From Candidatus Methanocorpusculum faecipullorum (GTDB lineage: Archaea > Halobacteriota > Methanomicrobia > Methanomicrobiales > Methanocorpusculaceae), in assembly GCA_018883755.1 (NCBI GenBank), contig JAHLFR010000041.1, positions 1 through 48,857 of the forward strand: a stretch of DNA of 48,857 nucleotides, written 5' to 3'. Position numbers and translations under genes: made by a program. Below, piece by piece: positions 15,347-24,988 of the stretch (within the stretch, counting starts at the first letter, position 1; the number at the start of each line of letters is the position of its first letter). The notes under the pieces were generated by a model. It saw only the letters and a list, made by a program, of their open reading frames with translations, was not told where the DNA came from and did not search any database.

Positions 15347-16278
15347 GTGATGCAGTTCCGTGGGTTACTGTCTGGGGATACGGTGCAGATATTCGTGCAA
15401 CTCGGAGAACCCTCACTATCCGCGAGGGACCTGTGCGGAGATCCTATCCTCTTTCCTCCATCCGCCATCTGCTCATTGCAGGCGGTCATACACTTGAGAC
15501 AGCTGCGGTTTCACATCTGATGGATAATAATGTCCCCGTTTCTTTCTTTGATATTCATGGAGAACCGGTTGGAACAATCCGTCCGTCTGGGCATAGTGCA
15601 TATCCCCTTAGACCCGCACAGAAAAGTATCCCGGTTCACCGGTTTGCAATGTCCGTCATTATCACTTCACTGAAATCGCGTATGGGGTATCTCCACGAAC
15701 TCGGTTCGCGCCGTGATGACGGCCTGTACTATAAGGGAGAACTGGAAATACTCACTGATGCATCCCATGAATTAGAGTATCTTATTACTCTCCCTGAACT
15801 ATCCAGAGTCTTTCTGCTTACTCGTACCATGTACTATGAGATTCTCTCGCGTGTTGCAGATCCTAGGCTTGGTTACCGGCGCAGGGAAAAACCTCCGTAT
15901 CTGGATCCCATAAACGCAATGCTTGCTCACGGGTATGCTGTTCTCTATGCAAGTACTTCTGTATCTGTTGCCGGTGCTGGACTCGATCCGGAGATCGGTT
16001 CTCTTTACGGAAATGTCATTCCCCCGGGGAAAAACCGCAGTGCATGTGTTATGGACATCATGGAGCCTTTGATGACACCGATGGTCGATCGTGTTGTCAT
16101 GGATATGGCACAGGAAGGTGTCATCGCCGGGAGATATGAGATAAGTTCGCGTTGCCTTCTTTCGGAAAAACTGATGGAAGAATGTAACCGCCGTTTTGCA
16201 GAGTCTATTAACTCAGATGATATTGACCGTGCGGTTTCAGAGTATGCGGCTGCGATCACAACCAGTACCAGTGCCTAA
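15343..16278 (+). CDS. Solitary Cas1-like protein with altered active site
   Basis: This 311-residue protein shows the full Cas1 layout: an N-terminal beta domain (VTVWGYGADIRATRRTLTIREG ... SFFDIHGEPVGTIRPSG) and a helical C-terminal domain (YLDPINAMLAHGYAVLYASTSVSVAGAGLDPEIGSLYG ... VMDIMEPLMTPMVDRVV). By hand alignment to canonical Cas1, the catalytic Glu (GIEG) is replaced at about F157 and the catalytic His (LHE/LHx) by Y222. The Asp at D238 and acidic E241 remain. No CRISPR array, cas2 or effector lies in the window. Start ATG 15343 overlaps the archaemetzincin stop. Integrase activity is unlikely; a DNA-binding or structural role is possible. Confidence 0.85.
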   Translation: MSDAVPWVTVWGYGADIRATRRTLTIREGPVRRSYPLSSIRHLLIAGGHTLETAAVSHLMDNNVPVSFFDIHGEPVGTIRPSGHSAYPLRPAQKSIPVHRFAMSVIITSLKSRMGYLHELGSRRDDGLYYKGELEILTDASHELEYLITLPELSRVFLLTRTMYYEILSRVADPRLGYRRREKPPYLDPINAMLAHGYAVLYASTSVSVAGAGLDPEIGSLYGNVIPPGKNRSACVMDIMEPLMTPMVDRVVMDMAQEGVIAGRYEISSRCLLSEKLMEECNRRFAESINSDDIDRAVSEYAAAITTSTSA

Positions 16279-16531
16279 GCTTCCCGGTTCTTCATGCAGT
16301 GCGGCTGAGTTTGCAGGTCTTTTAAACAGTCATCAGAGCGGAGCCAACTGCAAGACCGACTATCCGCAAACCCATCTGCAATCATCGATGGTTCCTAATC
16401 AAAATGTGTCGGATCATTGTCCCCAGGAATTCCGAAGGATACATCTGTCTGCATAACCTAATCATTTCTTGAAAATATGCCCGGCAGGAAAAATATCGTA
16501 CTCCGCCGGAAAAGTTCAGGAGATTCTACTC
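16279..16531. other. Gap between cas1-like gene and GTPase
   Basis: No convincing frame, repeat or RNA gene is seen. A short frame at 16196-16456 overlaps the end of the cas1-like gene and has low-quality composition, so it is not called. An AGGAG ribosome-binding site (16518-16522) serves the GTPase. Confidence 0.4.
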
Positions 16532-17704
16532 ATGTTGCTTCTTGCCCTTGCGGGAAAACCAAACTGCGGAAAATCGACATTTTTTAAGTCGCTGACTCTT
16601 GCAAACGTTGAGATTGCCAACTACCCGTTCACCACCATTGACGCAAACAAAGGTGTCGCCTATGTGCGGTCCCCCTGCCCCTGTAAAGAACTTGGTCTGG
16701 ACAACTGCACCTCCTGTGTTGACGGTGTTCGATTCATCCCTGTTGAACTCCTGGATGTAGCAGGTCTTGTTCCCGATGCACACCTTGGCAGAGGTCTTGG
16801 CAATCAGTTCCTTGATAATCTCCGGGAGGCCGACGGTATTATCCAGGTTGTTGATGCATCGGGAAGTACTGATGCAGAAGGTAACCCGGTTGATATTGGT
16901 ACCCGCGATCCCCGTGAAGATGTGGAGTTCCTCAGATACGAGTTTGCTATGTGGATGGCGGGGATTGTTGACAAACATCTTGCCAAACTTGTTCGTCAGG
17001 CACAGGGCAAAGAGGCTGTGTTAATCGATCTTCTGGCAGGAGCACTTGCCGGTTTACGAATCAACGCAATCCAAATCCGTGAAGCGGTGGATGAAACCGG
17101 CATCAACCTTGCAAAAGCAACACCTGAGGAGATAGAACAGATGTGCGAAGTTCTGCTTCGTGTTTCAAAACCCATGATCATCGCTGCAAACAAAGCGGAT
17201 CAGGCATCTGAGGCAAATCTTGCATCGCTCAAAGAACTTGGTGCTGTCCCCACTATTGCAGCAGGTGAGCTTGCCCTTAAGTCTGCAGCACAGGCAAAGA
17301 TCCTCCGTTATCTCCCGGGAGATGGTACGTTTGCGCCGATCGAAGGTGCAAAACTTTCGGCACCGCAACTAAAAGCGCTTACCATGATTGCGGAGAACAT
17401 GAAAAAGTTCGGTGGAACCGGTGTGCAGGAGGCACTCAACACTCTTGTCTTTGAGGAGATCGGTATGATTGTTGTCTATCCCGTTGAGGATGACAATAAA
17501 TGCTGCAATGCAAAAGGTGTTGTTCTGCCTGATGCCTTCCTCATGCCAAAAGGCAGTACCCCCAAAGATCTTGCATTCAGGGTGCATACTGATATCGGAA
17601 ACGGATTCCTCTATGCTGTCGACGCCCGTACAAAAATGAGAATCAAAGACAGTACCGAGCTGAAATCCGGTGACGTTATTCGGATCGTCAGTACCGCAAA
17701 ATGA
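16532..17704 (+). CDS. YchF/Obg-related GTPase with TGS domain
   Basis: A 390-residue TRAFAC GTPase. G1 is AGKPNCGKSTFFKSL at the N-terminus, G3 is DVAGLVPDAHLGRGLGNQFLDNLREADGIIQVVDASG, and G4 is AANKAD. A small cysteine cluster (CPCKELGLDNCTSC) sits between G1 and G3 as in archaeal YchF-like proteins. The C-terminal TGS domain begins about GMIVVYPVEDD and contains VLPDAFLMPKGSTPKDLAFRVHTDIG. Members act with the ribosome, and some prefer ATP. ATG 16532 is chosen because G1 follows directly and AGGAG lies upstream; upstream in-frame ATGs lack this. Confidence 0.92.
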   Translation: MLLLALAGKPNCGKSTFFKSLTLANVEIANYPFTTIDANKGVAYVRSPCPCKELGLDNCTSCVDGVRFIPVELLDVAGLVPDAHLGRGLGNQFLDNLREADGIIQVVDASGSTDAEGNPVDIGTRDPREDVEFLRYEFAMWMAGIVDKHLAKLVRQAQGKEAVLIDLLAGALAGLRINAIQIREAVDETGINLAKATPEEIEQMCEVLLRVSKPMIIAANKADQASEANLASLKELGAVPTIAAGELALKSAAQAKILRYLPGDGTFAPIEGAKLSAPQLKALTMIAENMKKFGGTGVQEALNTLVFEEIGMIVVYPVEDDNKCCNAKGVVLPDAFLMPKGSTPKDLAFRVHTDIGNGFLYAVDARTKMRIKDSTELKSGDVIRIVSTAK

Positions 17705-17746
17705 CGGCAATCTATATTACCTATCAGCCGCAAAGTTAGAGTAATT

Positions 17747-18064
17747 ATGGGAAGCGAGGTGTATCAGGCACAGGTCCTTCGGGCATTCTTTGATACCATT
17801 ACCGGTACCGACAGGAATCTGACCCGTATCTACATGTGTGTGATATCCCTTGCTAAACTCCGGGGTGAAGACCCTGAAAAGCTCAGATTTTTAGTTGAGC
17901 AGATGCGGGCAAGCAAAGAAAAGCGCGAACTCTCCATCGATATTCTTGATTATATGGCAGAAGCAGCCAACTCTCTTGAGCCTTGGGCGGGGCAGTCCGC
18001 ATTCGGCATCACAACCCCTGTGAAGTCCGAGGATTTCGGCGGAATCTCAATGGATTCCTTCTAA
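17747..18064 (+). CDS. Small helical protein of unknown function
   Basis: A 105-residue, probably all-helical soluble protein (MGSEVYQAQVLRAFFDTITGTDRNLTRIYMCVISLAKLRGEDPEKLRFLVEQM). It ends in an unstructured tail (GITTPVKSEDFGGISMDSF). No signal peptide, membrane segment or cysteine cluster is visible. I do not recognise the family. It lies 42 bases after the GTPase on the same strand and may be co-transcribed. The hairpin and T-tract after its stop mark the end of the unit. Confidence 0.7.
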   Translation: MGSEVYQAQVLRAFFDTITGTDRNLTRIYMCVISLAKLRGEDPEKLRFLVEQMRASKEKRELSIDILDYMAEAANSLEPWAGQSAFGITTPVKSEDFGGISMDSF

Positions 18065-18067
18065 ATA

Positions 18068-18100
18068 GTTCCATACGTTAGGAACTTCTTTTCATTTTTT
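18068..18100 (+). terminator. Hairpin plus T-tract terminator
   Basis: GTTCC (18068-18072) pairs with GGAAC (18081-18085), followed by a T-rich run (CTTCTTTTCATTTTTT). It lies four bases after the stop of the small helical protein. Confidence 0.6.
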
Positions 18101-18111
18101 GTTGTGGCGAT

Positions 18112-18133
18112 ACGTTACAACACGTTAATATGT
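18112..18133 (+). promoter_or_regulatory. Promoter of the AGCS symporter with ACGTTA direct repeats
   Basis: ACGTTA occurs at 18112-18117 and 18122-18127, exactly one helical turn apart, with a further copy at 18075-18080 and a related TGTTACG at 18131-18137. The second repeat runs into a TATA-like TTAATATG about 30 bases before ATG 18157, so the mRNA may be nearly leaderless. The repeats are placed as for an activator or repressor next to TATA; this is inference. Confidence 0.4.
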
Positions 18134-18156
18134 TACGATGAGAAAAGATTTATCTC

Positions 18157-19626
18157 ATGAGTGTGTTTGAGACTGTCAACGCAGTACTCACCTCAGCAGT
18201 AGCGGTGGTGAACGAGTACATCTGGTACCTCGCATTCATCATGCTCGGTTGTATGGGGTTGTACTTCACTTGGAAAACAAAGGGTGTGCAGCTTAGTATG
18301 CTCAAAGAGTCCTGCCGTCTTTCCTTCCATGGAATGAAGGCAAGTGATGTTCTTGGTGGTAAAAATGCTGTATCTTCTTTTCAGGCGTTTTGTGTCAGCA
18401 TGGGCGCCCGTGTTGGTGTAGGTAACATTTCTGGTGTGGGAATGGCCTTCATCATGGGTGGACCTGGTGCTATCTTCTGGATGTGGGTCTTTGCTCTGAT
18501 TGGCGCAGCAACGAGTTTTGTTGAGTGTACAATTGGTCAAATCTACAAAGAGAAAGGTGCCGATGGTCTGTTCCACGGTGGACCTGCCTATTACATCAAG
18601 AATGCCCTTGGTAAAGGTAAGTTTGCTATCTTTGTTGCACTTCTTGTCATTATCACGTATCCGATCTGCTTTACGCAGGTGCAGGCAAACACCATCACTG
18701 ATGCGTTTGTCACAGCGTTCAACATTGATCCTCTGATTATGGCAGTTATTGTGACAGTGATCTCTGCAATCGTCATTCTTGGTGGAATTGCTCGTGTTGC
18801 ACGGGTATCCTCATGGCTTGTCCCAATTATGGCGGTTGTGTACCTGATCATTGCACTGATTGTCATTGCAATGAACTTCACCAAGATTCCGGAAATGTTC
18901 TCCGTCATCCTTGGTTGTGCATTTGGCTTCCAGCAGATTGGTGGTGCAGCCCTTGGTACGGCCATTATCTGGGGTGTTAAGCGCGGTGCATTCTCTAACG
19001 AAGCTGGTATTGGTTCCATCCCCAATGTCACCTCTGCTGCCAAAGTCAAACACCCTGCACGGCAGGGTCTGATGCAGTCGATTGGTGTTCTTATCGATAC
19101 GCTTGTCGTCTGTTCTGCAACCGCCTTCATGGTCATGCTTCTTGGCGACTACACCCAGTATGTTGCAGCTGCCGGTGGACCGGACAACATCAGTGGTGTG
19201 GCACTAGTACAGAATATGCTGATGCAGGAATCAATCTTAGGTTCAGCAGCACCGATCATTATCGCAGTCTTCATTCTGGTCTTTGCATTCAGCAGTATGA
19301 TCGGTTATTACTCGATGGGTGAAGCCAACACGCGTTTCATCACACAAAATAAGACTGTCATCTGGGTCTTCCGGATAGTGGTTATTGCTATGATCTTCGT
19401 TGCCTGTATTGCCAACTTCGCGCTGGTCTGGGCAATGGCCGATGTCTTCATGGCTGTTATGTGTCTGGTGAACCTTGGAGCTCTCATCTTCATTGGCAAA
19501 CACGCCTTTGAGGCTCTGGCTGACTACAAGAAACAGCGTGCAGCAGGCATTGATGAACCGGTGTTCGATCCGTCTATCTTATCCTCCCAGAAAGGTATCT
19601 CCTGCTGGCCGGACAAGGACGACTAA
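18157..19626 (+). CDS. AGCS-family alanine/glycine:cation symporter
   Basis: A 489-residue membrane protein with about eleven helices. Family marks are FQAFCVSMGARVGVGNISGVGMAFIMGGPGAIFWMWVFALIGAATSFVECTIGQIYKEK, GGPAYYIKNALGKGK and KRGAFSNEAGIGSIPNVTSAAKVKHPARQGLMQ. It imports alanine or glycine with Na+ (or H+). Length and order match the family. ATG 18157 lies close behind the TATA-like sequence. A hairpin terminator follows the stop. It appears monocistronic. Confidence 0.93.
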   Translation: MSVFETVNAVLTSAVAVVNEYIWYLAFIMLGCMGLYFTWKTKGVQLSMLKESCRLSFHGMKASDVLGGKNAVSSFQAFCVSMGARVGVGNISGVGMAFIMGGPGAIFWMWVFALIGAATSFVECTIGQIYKEKGADGLFHGGPAYYIKNALGKGKFAIFVALLVIITYPICFTQVQANTITDAFVTAFNIDPLIMAVIVTVISAIVILGGIARVARVSSWLVPIMAVVYLIIALIVIAMNFTKIPEMFSVILGCAFGFQQIGGAALGTAIIWGVKRGAFSNEAGIGSIPNVTSAAKVKHPARQGLMQSIGVLIDTLVVCSATAFMVMLLGDYTQYVAAAGGPDNISGVALVQNMLMQESILGSAAPIIIAVFILVFAFSSMIGYYSMGEANTRFITQNKTVIWVFRIVVIAMIFVACIANFALVWAMADVFMAVMCLVNLGALIFIGKHAFEALADYKKQRAAGIDEPVFDPSILSSQKGISCWPDKDD

Positions 19627-19653
19627 TCTCCCTTTGGGAGACCATCCTTTTTT
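19627..19653 (+). terminator. Hairpin plus T-tract terminator
   Basis: TCTCCC (19627-19632) pairs with GGGAGA (19636-19641) around TTT, followed by CCATCCTTTTTT. It starts immediately after the AGCS stop. Confidence 0.7.
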
Positions 19654-19708
19654 CGACTGCCAAGTCGGGTGAATATATCTTGCAGCACTCCCTACCTACT
19701 ACGTGAAT

Positions 19709-20551
19709 ATGGAGTGCGTTCTGCTTGCAAGTGGAAGCAAAGGAAACAGCATCTACATCGGGAATGATACTGATGCGGTGGTAATTGATGCAGGAATCGG
19801 TTATCTCAAGCGTACGCTGGAGGATTTGTCTCTTGATACCTCACGCGTTCGTGCATTGTGTGTTACACACGAGCATTCGGATCACGTTCGCTCCGCAAAG
19901 GCGTTTGTTAAGGCACTGAAAATTCCGGTATATGGCACTGGTGGTACGCTGGATGCCTCCGTTCGTGGAGGTTTCCTCCCGCAGACTGCAAAACTGATTG
20001 TCTGCCGAGATAAACTTCCGGAAACCTGCGGCGGTCTTTCTATTACCACATTTCGTACATGGCATGACGCTGCCGAACCCTCCGGTTTTGTCATCGATGA
20101 TGGTGCTGCCCGCATCGGTGTCTGCCTTGATACGCTCAAGGTAACACCAGCGATGATTGATGTCCTTCGCGGCTGTGATGCCGTGGTGCTGGAAAGCAAT
20201 TACTGTTCTTTTGCCATGCAGAACGACACATTTCCTGACTGTACTGAATGTCGCAGTTGTGGAGCCCACTGCTGCGGTAACCGCCGTGTTCTCCGGATGT
20301 ATCCACGATATCTTAAAGATCGTATTCGGGAGGATGGGCATCTTTCCAATGAAAATTCTGCTGTTGCGCAGCGAATGCTTTCGGAAGATGTCGGCATTCT
20401 TGCCCTTGCCCATCTGTCAGAGAACTACAACCGCCCGAACCTTGCCCGTGAGTGTGCTGAAGATGCTGCGGGAGAATCGGGGATGAAAATCTATGTCAGC
20501 GACCAGCTTCCCGAATATCGGGAGCGGCGTCTTGTCCGTTTTACTGTGTAG
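19709..20551 (+). CDS. MBL-fold metallohydrolase with cysteine-rich insert
   Basis: A 280-residue metallo-beta-lactamase-fold enzyme of the YycJ/WalJ-like group. Metal ligands are THEHSDH (H54, H56, D58, H59), H119, D141 and H235 ([10 protein letters not shown]). The motif LESNY and the later HLSNENSA match the family. Between LESNY and the [11 protein letters not shown] segment is a cysteine-rich insert (C166, C178, C181, C184, C188, C189) that ordinary members lack; it may bind zinc. Function is probably phosphodiesterase or nuclease, with substrate unknown. ATG 19709 is preferred over GTG 19703. It lies 8 bases before the DNA ligase start, suggesting a DNA metabolism unit. Confidence 0.85.
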   Translation: MECVLLASGSKGNSIYIGNDTDAVVIDAGIGYLKRTLEDLSLDTSRVRALCVTHEHSDHVRSAKAFVKALKIPVYGTGGTLDASVRGGFLPQTAKLIVCRDKLPETCGGLSITTFRTWHDAAEPSGFVIDDGAARIGVCLDTLKVTPAMIDVLRGCDAVVLESNYCSFAMQNDTFPDCTECRSCGAHCCGNRRVLRMYPRYLKDRIREDGHLSNENSAVAQRMLSEDVGILALAHLSENYNRPNLARECAEDAAGESGMKIYVSDQLPEYRERRLVRFTV

Positions 20552-20559
20552 GTGTTGCA

Positions 20560-22206
20560 ATGCTGTTTCGTGAGTTTGCAGAATTGTGTGACCGGATTGA
20601 AACAATTTCTTCCCGGCTTGCAATGATAGAGGTTCTCGCTGAAATTTTTCCCTCTTTGTCTGTAGAGGAGCTGCCGGTGTTCGTGCGGTTTATGCGCGGG
20701 AGAATCTTTCCTGACTGGTCTTCGGAAAAACTTGGGTTTGGTCCGGGGCTGTTGTATGAAGCACTTGCCTATGTGATTGGGAAGAAACGACAGGTGGTCA
20801 TTTCAGCGATCAACAGTTCTGGTGATACCGGTCGGGTTGTTGAGGAGTTACTGGGGAAGCGGGAACAGACAATGTTCTTCTCCGAAGATCTTGAGTTACT
20901 TGAAGTACATGCACGGTTTTTGCAGATGGCAAAAACCTCCGGTAGAAAATCCCAGCAGGAACGTATGAGATCCGCGCAGTATCTCCTGTCAAATGCATCT
21001 CCCTTGGAAGGCCGATATCTGTCCCGGTTAATGCTTGAGGAGATGCGTATTGGTGTTGGAGAGGGTGTTGTCCGTGAAGCGGTTGCCAAAGGATTTGACG
21101 TACCTGTAGAGATTGTTGAGCATGCTCACCAGGCCCTCAATGATCTTGGGGAGGTTGCCCTTCTGGCCAAAACTGACCCAACCGCCCTTGCAAAGGTACA
21201 TATTACTCCCTTCCGGCCGGTGAAGATGATGCTTGCCCAGTCTGGATCAATTACTGGTATGGTGGAGGTACACGGGCTTCTTGCCGCAGAAAACAAATAT
21301 GACGGAAGCAGATTCCAGTTCCATAAAACCGGTAGTAAGGCAGCAATCTACTCGCGCCGCCTCGAGGAGATGACATCATCGCTTCCTGACGTGGTAGAGT
21401 TGCTTTCCGCTGCAACAGATCACGATGTCATTATCGACGGAGAAGTCATCGCAATACAGAATGGAAAACCTATGCCGTTTCAGACTGTGCTGCGAAGAAT
21501 ACGCAGGAAACATGGTGTTACTGATGCGGCGGATGCCATTCATATGCAGCCGTGTGTCTTTGACATCCTCGTTTGTGATGGTGAAACACTGATCGATCGC
21601 CCGTTCTCTGAGCGTAGACAGATTCTTGAAAAAGTGATGAAGGACTTTGTAGCCCCCCAGCTGGTGAGTGATTCTCCAGATGAGATCGAGTCTTATTATC
21701 ATGCGGCACTAGATAACGGGAATGAGGGCATCATGCTGAAAGTTCTGGATTCTCCTTACCTTCCCGGGAACCGTGGGAAACTCTGGGTCAAGATCAAGCC
21801 GGAGGTCGATACTATTGATCTTGTTGTTACCGGTGCTGAATGGGGTGAAGGTAAACGAGCAAAGATGTTTGGTTCGTTTCTGCTTGCCTGCCAGGATGAA
21901 AATGGTGATCTGCTGGAGTTGAGTCGGGTGGCAACCGGTATTGACGATGCTATGCTTGCAGAGTTGTATGGGTTGTTTAAAGACAAAATCATCGCTGAGC
22001 ATGGTAAGACCGTGGTGTTTGAACCGGATGTTGTCTTTGAAGTCGGGTATGCCGAGCTGCAGAAAAGTACTACCTATGCTGCGGGGTATGCCCTGCGGTT
22101 CCCGCGTTTCGTCCGCCTGCGTGAAGATAAAGATCCCAGTGAGGTTGAGACGATTGAATCTCTGTTTCGCAGATACAGCATGCAGAACAAGGCAGGAATT
22201 GAATAA
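20560..22206 (+). CDS. lig: ATP-dependent DNA ligase
   Basis: A 548-residue replicative archaeal ligase I. The N-terminal helical DNA-binding domain covers about 1-220. The adenylation domain has the active lysine in [13 protein letters not shown] (about residue 248), [48 protein letters not shown]. The OB domain ends with [40 protein letters not shown]. It seals nicks in Okazaki fragments using ATP. It starts 8 bases after the MBL protein. The start is an ATG just downstream of a weak site (GTAGGTGTTGCA). Confidence 0.96.
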   Translation: MLFREFAELCDRIETISSRLAMIEVLAEIFPSLSVEELPVFVRFMRGRIFPDWSSEKLGFGPGLLYEALAYVIGKKRQVVISAINSSGDTGRVVEELLGKREQTMFFSEDLELLEVHARFLQMAKTSGRKSQQERMRSAQYLLSNASPLEGRYLSRLMLEEMRIGVGEGVVREAVAKGFDVPVEIVEHAHQALNDLGEVALLAKTDPTALAKVHITPFRPVKMMLAQSGSITGMVEVHGLLAAENKYDGSRFQFHKTGSKAAIYSRRLEEMTSSLPDVVELLSAATDHDVIIDGEVIAIQNGKPMPFQTVLRRIRRKHGVTDAADAIHMQPCVFDILVCDGETLIDRPFSERRQILEKVMKDFVAPQLVSDSPDEIESYYHAALDNGNEGIMLKVLDSPYLPGNRGKLWVKIKPEVDTIDLVVTGAEWGEGKRAKMFGSFLLACQDENGDLLELSRVATGIDDAMLAELYGLFKDKIIAEHGKTVVFEPDVVFEVGYAELQKSTTYAAGYALRFPRFVRLREDKDPSEVETIESLFRRYSMQNKAGIE

Positions 22207-22427
22207 TCTTGGATCTGACAGCAGATCCTGCCTAACTTCTCTGCTTGTCTGTTGATCAGGGCATCAGACACAGGATGTGTATTATTTACACGGGACAATG
22301 CAGTATTCTTCTTGTCTTTTTCGGCTGTTTTTCGTTGGAAATCCCGCAGATCCCCTTTTTTGTTATAAGGCAAGTTTATGTAGACTCAAAGAAGACATAT
22401 TACCAGCATTTTGGCGAGGCACTTCCT

Positions 22428-24707
22428 GTGATATCACCACTTGAAAAGATCAGTGACTTCATTGTACAACGGCCGTTTTTGGTAGGCTGTTTCCTGATTG
22501 CTCTCATTATGCTCTCACTTGTAGGAGCAAGTACTCTTTCTATGAGTACCGAGACGCAGGATGCGGACAAAAACGCTCATGGCGCGTACATCTCGGAAAG
22601 TTATTCGAATAACTTCCAGTCTGACTCCATCATGCTGATGGTGCAGGCAGACTCGGTAATGGACGTAACTGTTGTGGATCGTGTTTACACACTACAACAA
22701 CAAATGGCAACACAGCAGGGAGTTGCGTCGGTACAAAGTGTGTATGATGTTTTGGCCGCCTACAATGGCGGAACGATCCCGCAGAATCAGGCAATCATCG
22801 ATAACATCGTTGCAATGCTGCCCGAAGAGATTACCTCCTCTATCATGCCGAATGGTCAGCTTGCGATTATTTTGATCAAACTGAACACGGGAACGTCCTC
22901 TGATGCGCAGCAGAGTATTCTCGATAACTTAAGGAGCATGGCATCATCTGCTGATATTCCTCCTGGTGTCACGCTGACCTTTACCGGAAATGCAGCTATG
23001 ATGCAGGATATGGCCGGTGATCTTGGCTCGAACATGATCATTTTGCTGGTTGCAGCAATTGTTTTGATGATGATTGCCTGTAAAGTCCTGTTCAACCACG
23101 TACGTTTCCCTCTGTTGTCGATTGTGAGTGTGTTCACCGGTCTGATTCTGACGTTTGGTATGATGGGACTCTTTGGCCTGCCGTTCTCAATGACAACGAT
23201 TGGTGCAATGCCAATTCTCCTGGGTATTGGTGTGGACTATGCAATTCAGTTCCACTCCCGTTTGGATGACGAGAGGCAAAACAATCGCCCCCTTCCTGAA
23301 GCAATCAAACTTGCCGTATCCAAGACAGGAGCTGCGGTGTTTTACGCAATGGTTGCCAGTGCCCTTGGATTCATGGCAATGATGGTCTCAACTCTGCCGG
23401 ATATTCGCCAGTTTGGTATTACAGCAATCCTTGGTATTGTCTGTTGTTACATTGCTGCGCTGATTATCATTCCGCTGGCAGCTGTTATAACAGATTATCA
23501 GCCAAAACCACGAAAAGCTTCGGCAGATGGTGGAAAAAAAGAAACATTCTCCGAAAAGTACAACGAGCTTTTAAGAAAACTTGCCGTGAAGGTGACAAAG
23601 TTTGCCATCCCTATCATGCTTATTCTCTGTATCATTGGATTTACAGGGGTGTATCTGGATGAAGAAGTTCCTGTTAGTACTGATATGACATCGTATGTGC
23701 CGGTAGATATGCCTGCCATTGTGAATATCAATACAGTAACACGTGCAATGGGTGATACCGGAGGTTTCCAGGTCTATGTGCAGGGAGGAGATCTGACCAG
23801 TCCTGATGCGATAAAGTGGATGTATGAATGGGGTGAGCATGAGCTATCGTTGTACAATACACGGTTTACCAGCGTTTCGAGTATTGCAACCGTAATCGTG
23901 GAAAAGAATGGTGGTGTTCTCCCAACTACCCAGGTTCAGATTGATAATATTCTGAATTCCATGAGTGATGAGGACAAAGCGTCCTATATTATCGACAACT
24001 CCCAGGCAGTAATCAGCTTTGGCATGAAATCCTTGTCGGAGGCCCAGCAGCGGTCGCTCGTCTCAGAAGTTACTGCGGATGTGCAGTTCTTTTCACCACC
24101 GCCAGGTATTGAGGCTGTGGTTACCGGCAGTGCGTACTCCTTTGTTGAGATCATGAATGATATCCGCGAAGGAAAAACGAAGATGACATTGCTTGCGTTT
24201 GTAATCATCTTTGCATTCCTTGCACTTCTCTATCGCAGTGCAGGTATGGCTATCTGTCCACTGGTACCGATCGTGCTGATCATTGGATGGAACGGTGCGG
24301 CGATGTACTTCTTTGGTATTGATTATACGATCTTGACAGCAACAATGGGGGCGATGACCATCGGTGTGGCTGCTGAGTATTGTATCATGATGGTGGAACG
24401 TATTTATGAGGAGATGGAGCATCATGATACACTAACAGCGGTACAAAACGGTACCGGCAAGATTGGTACCGCAATTACCGTGTCCGGTTGTGCAACAATG
24501 TGCGGATTCTCAGCACTGATGTTCTCCAACTTCCCAATCATCAGCGGATTTGGTATGGTGACGGTAATTGCCATGGGCTTTACACTGTTTGGTGCGGTGG
24601 TTGCCGTTCCTGCAACTGTGTCGATTGTGTTAAAGAACCGCAAGAAGGACAGAATTGAGGGTGACGGTGATTGTACTCACACCTCAATGAACTGCCCCGC
24701 CTTATAA
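22428..24707 (+). CDS. RND/MMPL (HAE3-type) exporter
   Basis: About 759 residues with 12 transmembrane helices in two repeats: a helix near the N-terminus (RPFLVGCFLIALIML), a large extracytoplasmic domain, then a five-helix bundle (GNAAMMQDMAGDLGSNMIILLVAAIVLMM ... LLGIGVDYAIQFHSRLDDER), and the same again (NDIREGKTKMTLLAFVIIFAFLALL ... GVAAEYCIMMVERIYEEM). Archaeal HAE3 proteins export hydrophobic compounds or lipids; the substrate is unknown. I prefer GTG 22428 (GCGAGGCAC upstream) because the family starts just before the first helix. The frame extends to 22245 but with unlikely residues. Confidence 0.85.
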   Translation: MISPLEKISDFIVQRPFLVGCFLIALIMLSLVGASTLSMSTETQDADKNAHGAYISESYSNNFQSDSIMLMVQADSVMDVTVVDRVYTLQQQMATQQGVASVQSVYDVLAAYNGGTIPQNQAIIDNIVAMLPEEITSSIMPNGQLAIILIKLNTGTSSDAQQSILDNLRSMASSADIPPGVTLTFTGNAAMMQDMAGDLGSNMIILLVAAIVLMMIACKVLFNHVRFPLLSIVSVFTGLILTFGMMGLFGLPFSMTTIGAMPILLGIGVDYAIQFHSRLDDERQNNRPLPEAIKLAVSKTGAAVFYAMVASALGFMAMMVSTLPDIRQFGITAILGIVCCYIAALIIIPLAAVITDYQPKPRKASADGGKKETFSEKYNELLRKLAVKVTKFAIPIMLILCIIGFTGVYLDEEVPVSTDMTSYVPVDMPAIVNINTVTRAMGDTGGFQVYVQGGDLTSPDAIKWMYEWGEHELSLYNTRFTSVSSIATVIVEKNGGVLPTTQVQIDNILNSMSDEDKASYIIDNSQAVISFGMKSLSEAQQRSLVSEVTADVQFFSPPPGIEAVVTGSAYSFVEIMNDIREGKTKMTLLAFVIIFAFLALLYRSAGMAICPLVPIVLIIGWNGAAMYFFGIDYTILTATMGAMTIGVAAEYCIMMVERIYEEMEHHDTLTAVQNGTGKIGTAITVSGCATMCGFSALMFSNFPIISGFGMVTVIAMGFTLFGAVVAVPATVSIVLKNRKKDRIEGDGDCTHTSMNCPAL

Positions 24708-24830
24708 TCTCCTTTTTTACTCCGTGGGTAGTTCTGTAAGCCGTTTGTTTTGGGCCTTGGATACAGTATCCCACTTTGTTCGAAATATGTTCAAGACAGT
24801 TTCCGTATGGATGTATTGCCAAAATGAGAG

Positions 24831-24902
24831 AGCCGTTGGAGGGACTTGAACCCTCGACCTGCTGATTACGAATCAGCCGCTATACCGCTAAGCCACAACG
24901 GC
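24831..24902 (-). tRNA. tRNA-Thr (anticodon CGU)
   Basis: Acceptor arms GCCGTTG and CAACGGC pair perfectly. The anticodon stem GCTGA/TCAGC encloses TTCGTAA, giving anticodon CGT. The T-arm is GAGGGTTCAAGTCCCTC. No encoded CCA. A TATA-like TTATTTATT lies upstream on the minus strand near 24938-24946. Confidence 0.95.
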
Positions 24903-24988
24903 ACAAAAAATGTGCTTTATCAAATTGCACGTGACCCAATAAATAAGTTATCTGCCTATCCTTTAGGAAAGGCAGTCCCGAGGTCTGG

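Noticed and set aside
16196-16456. Frame overlapping the end of the Cas1-like gene
   Set aside because: It is mostly a shadow of the Cas1-like gene and continues into noncoding sequence with no start signal.
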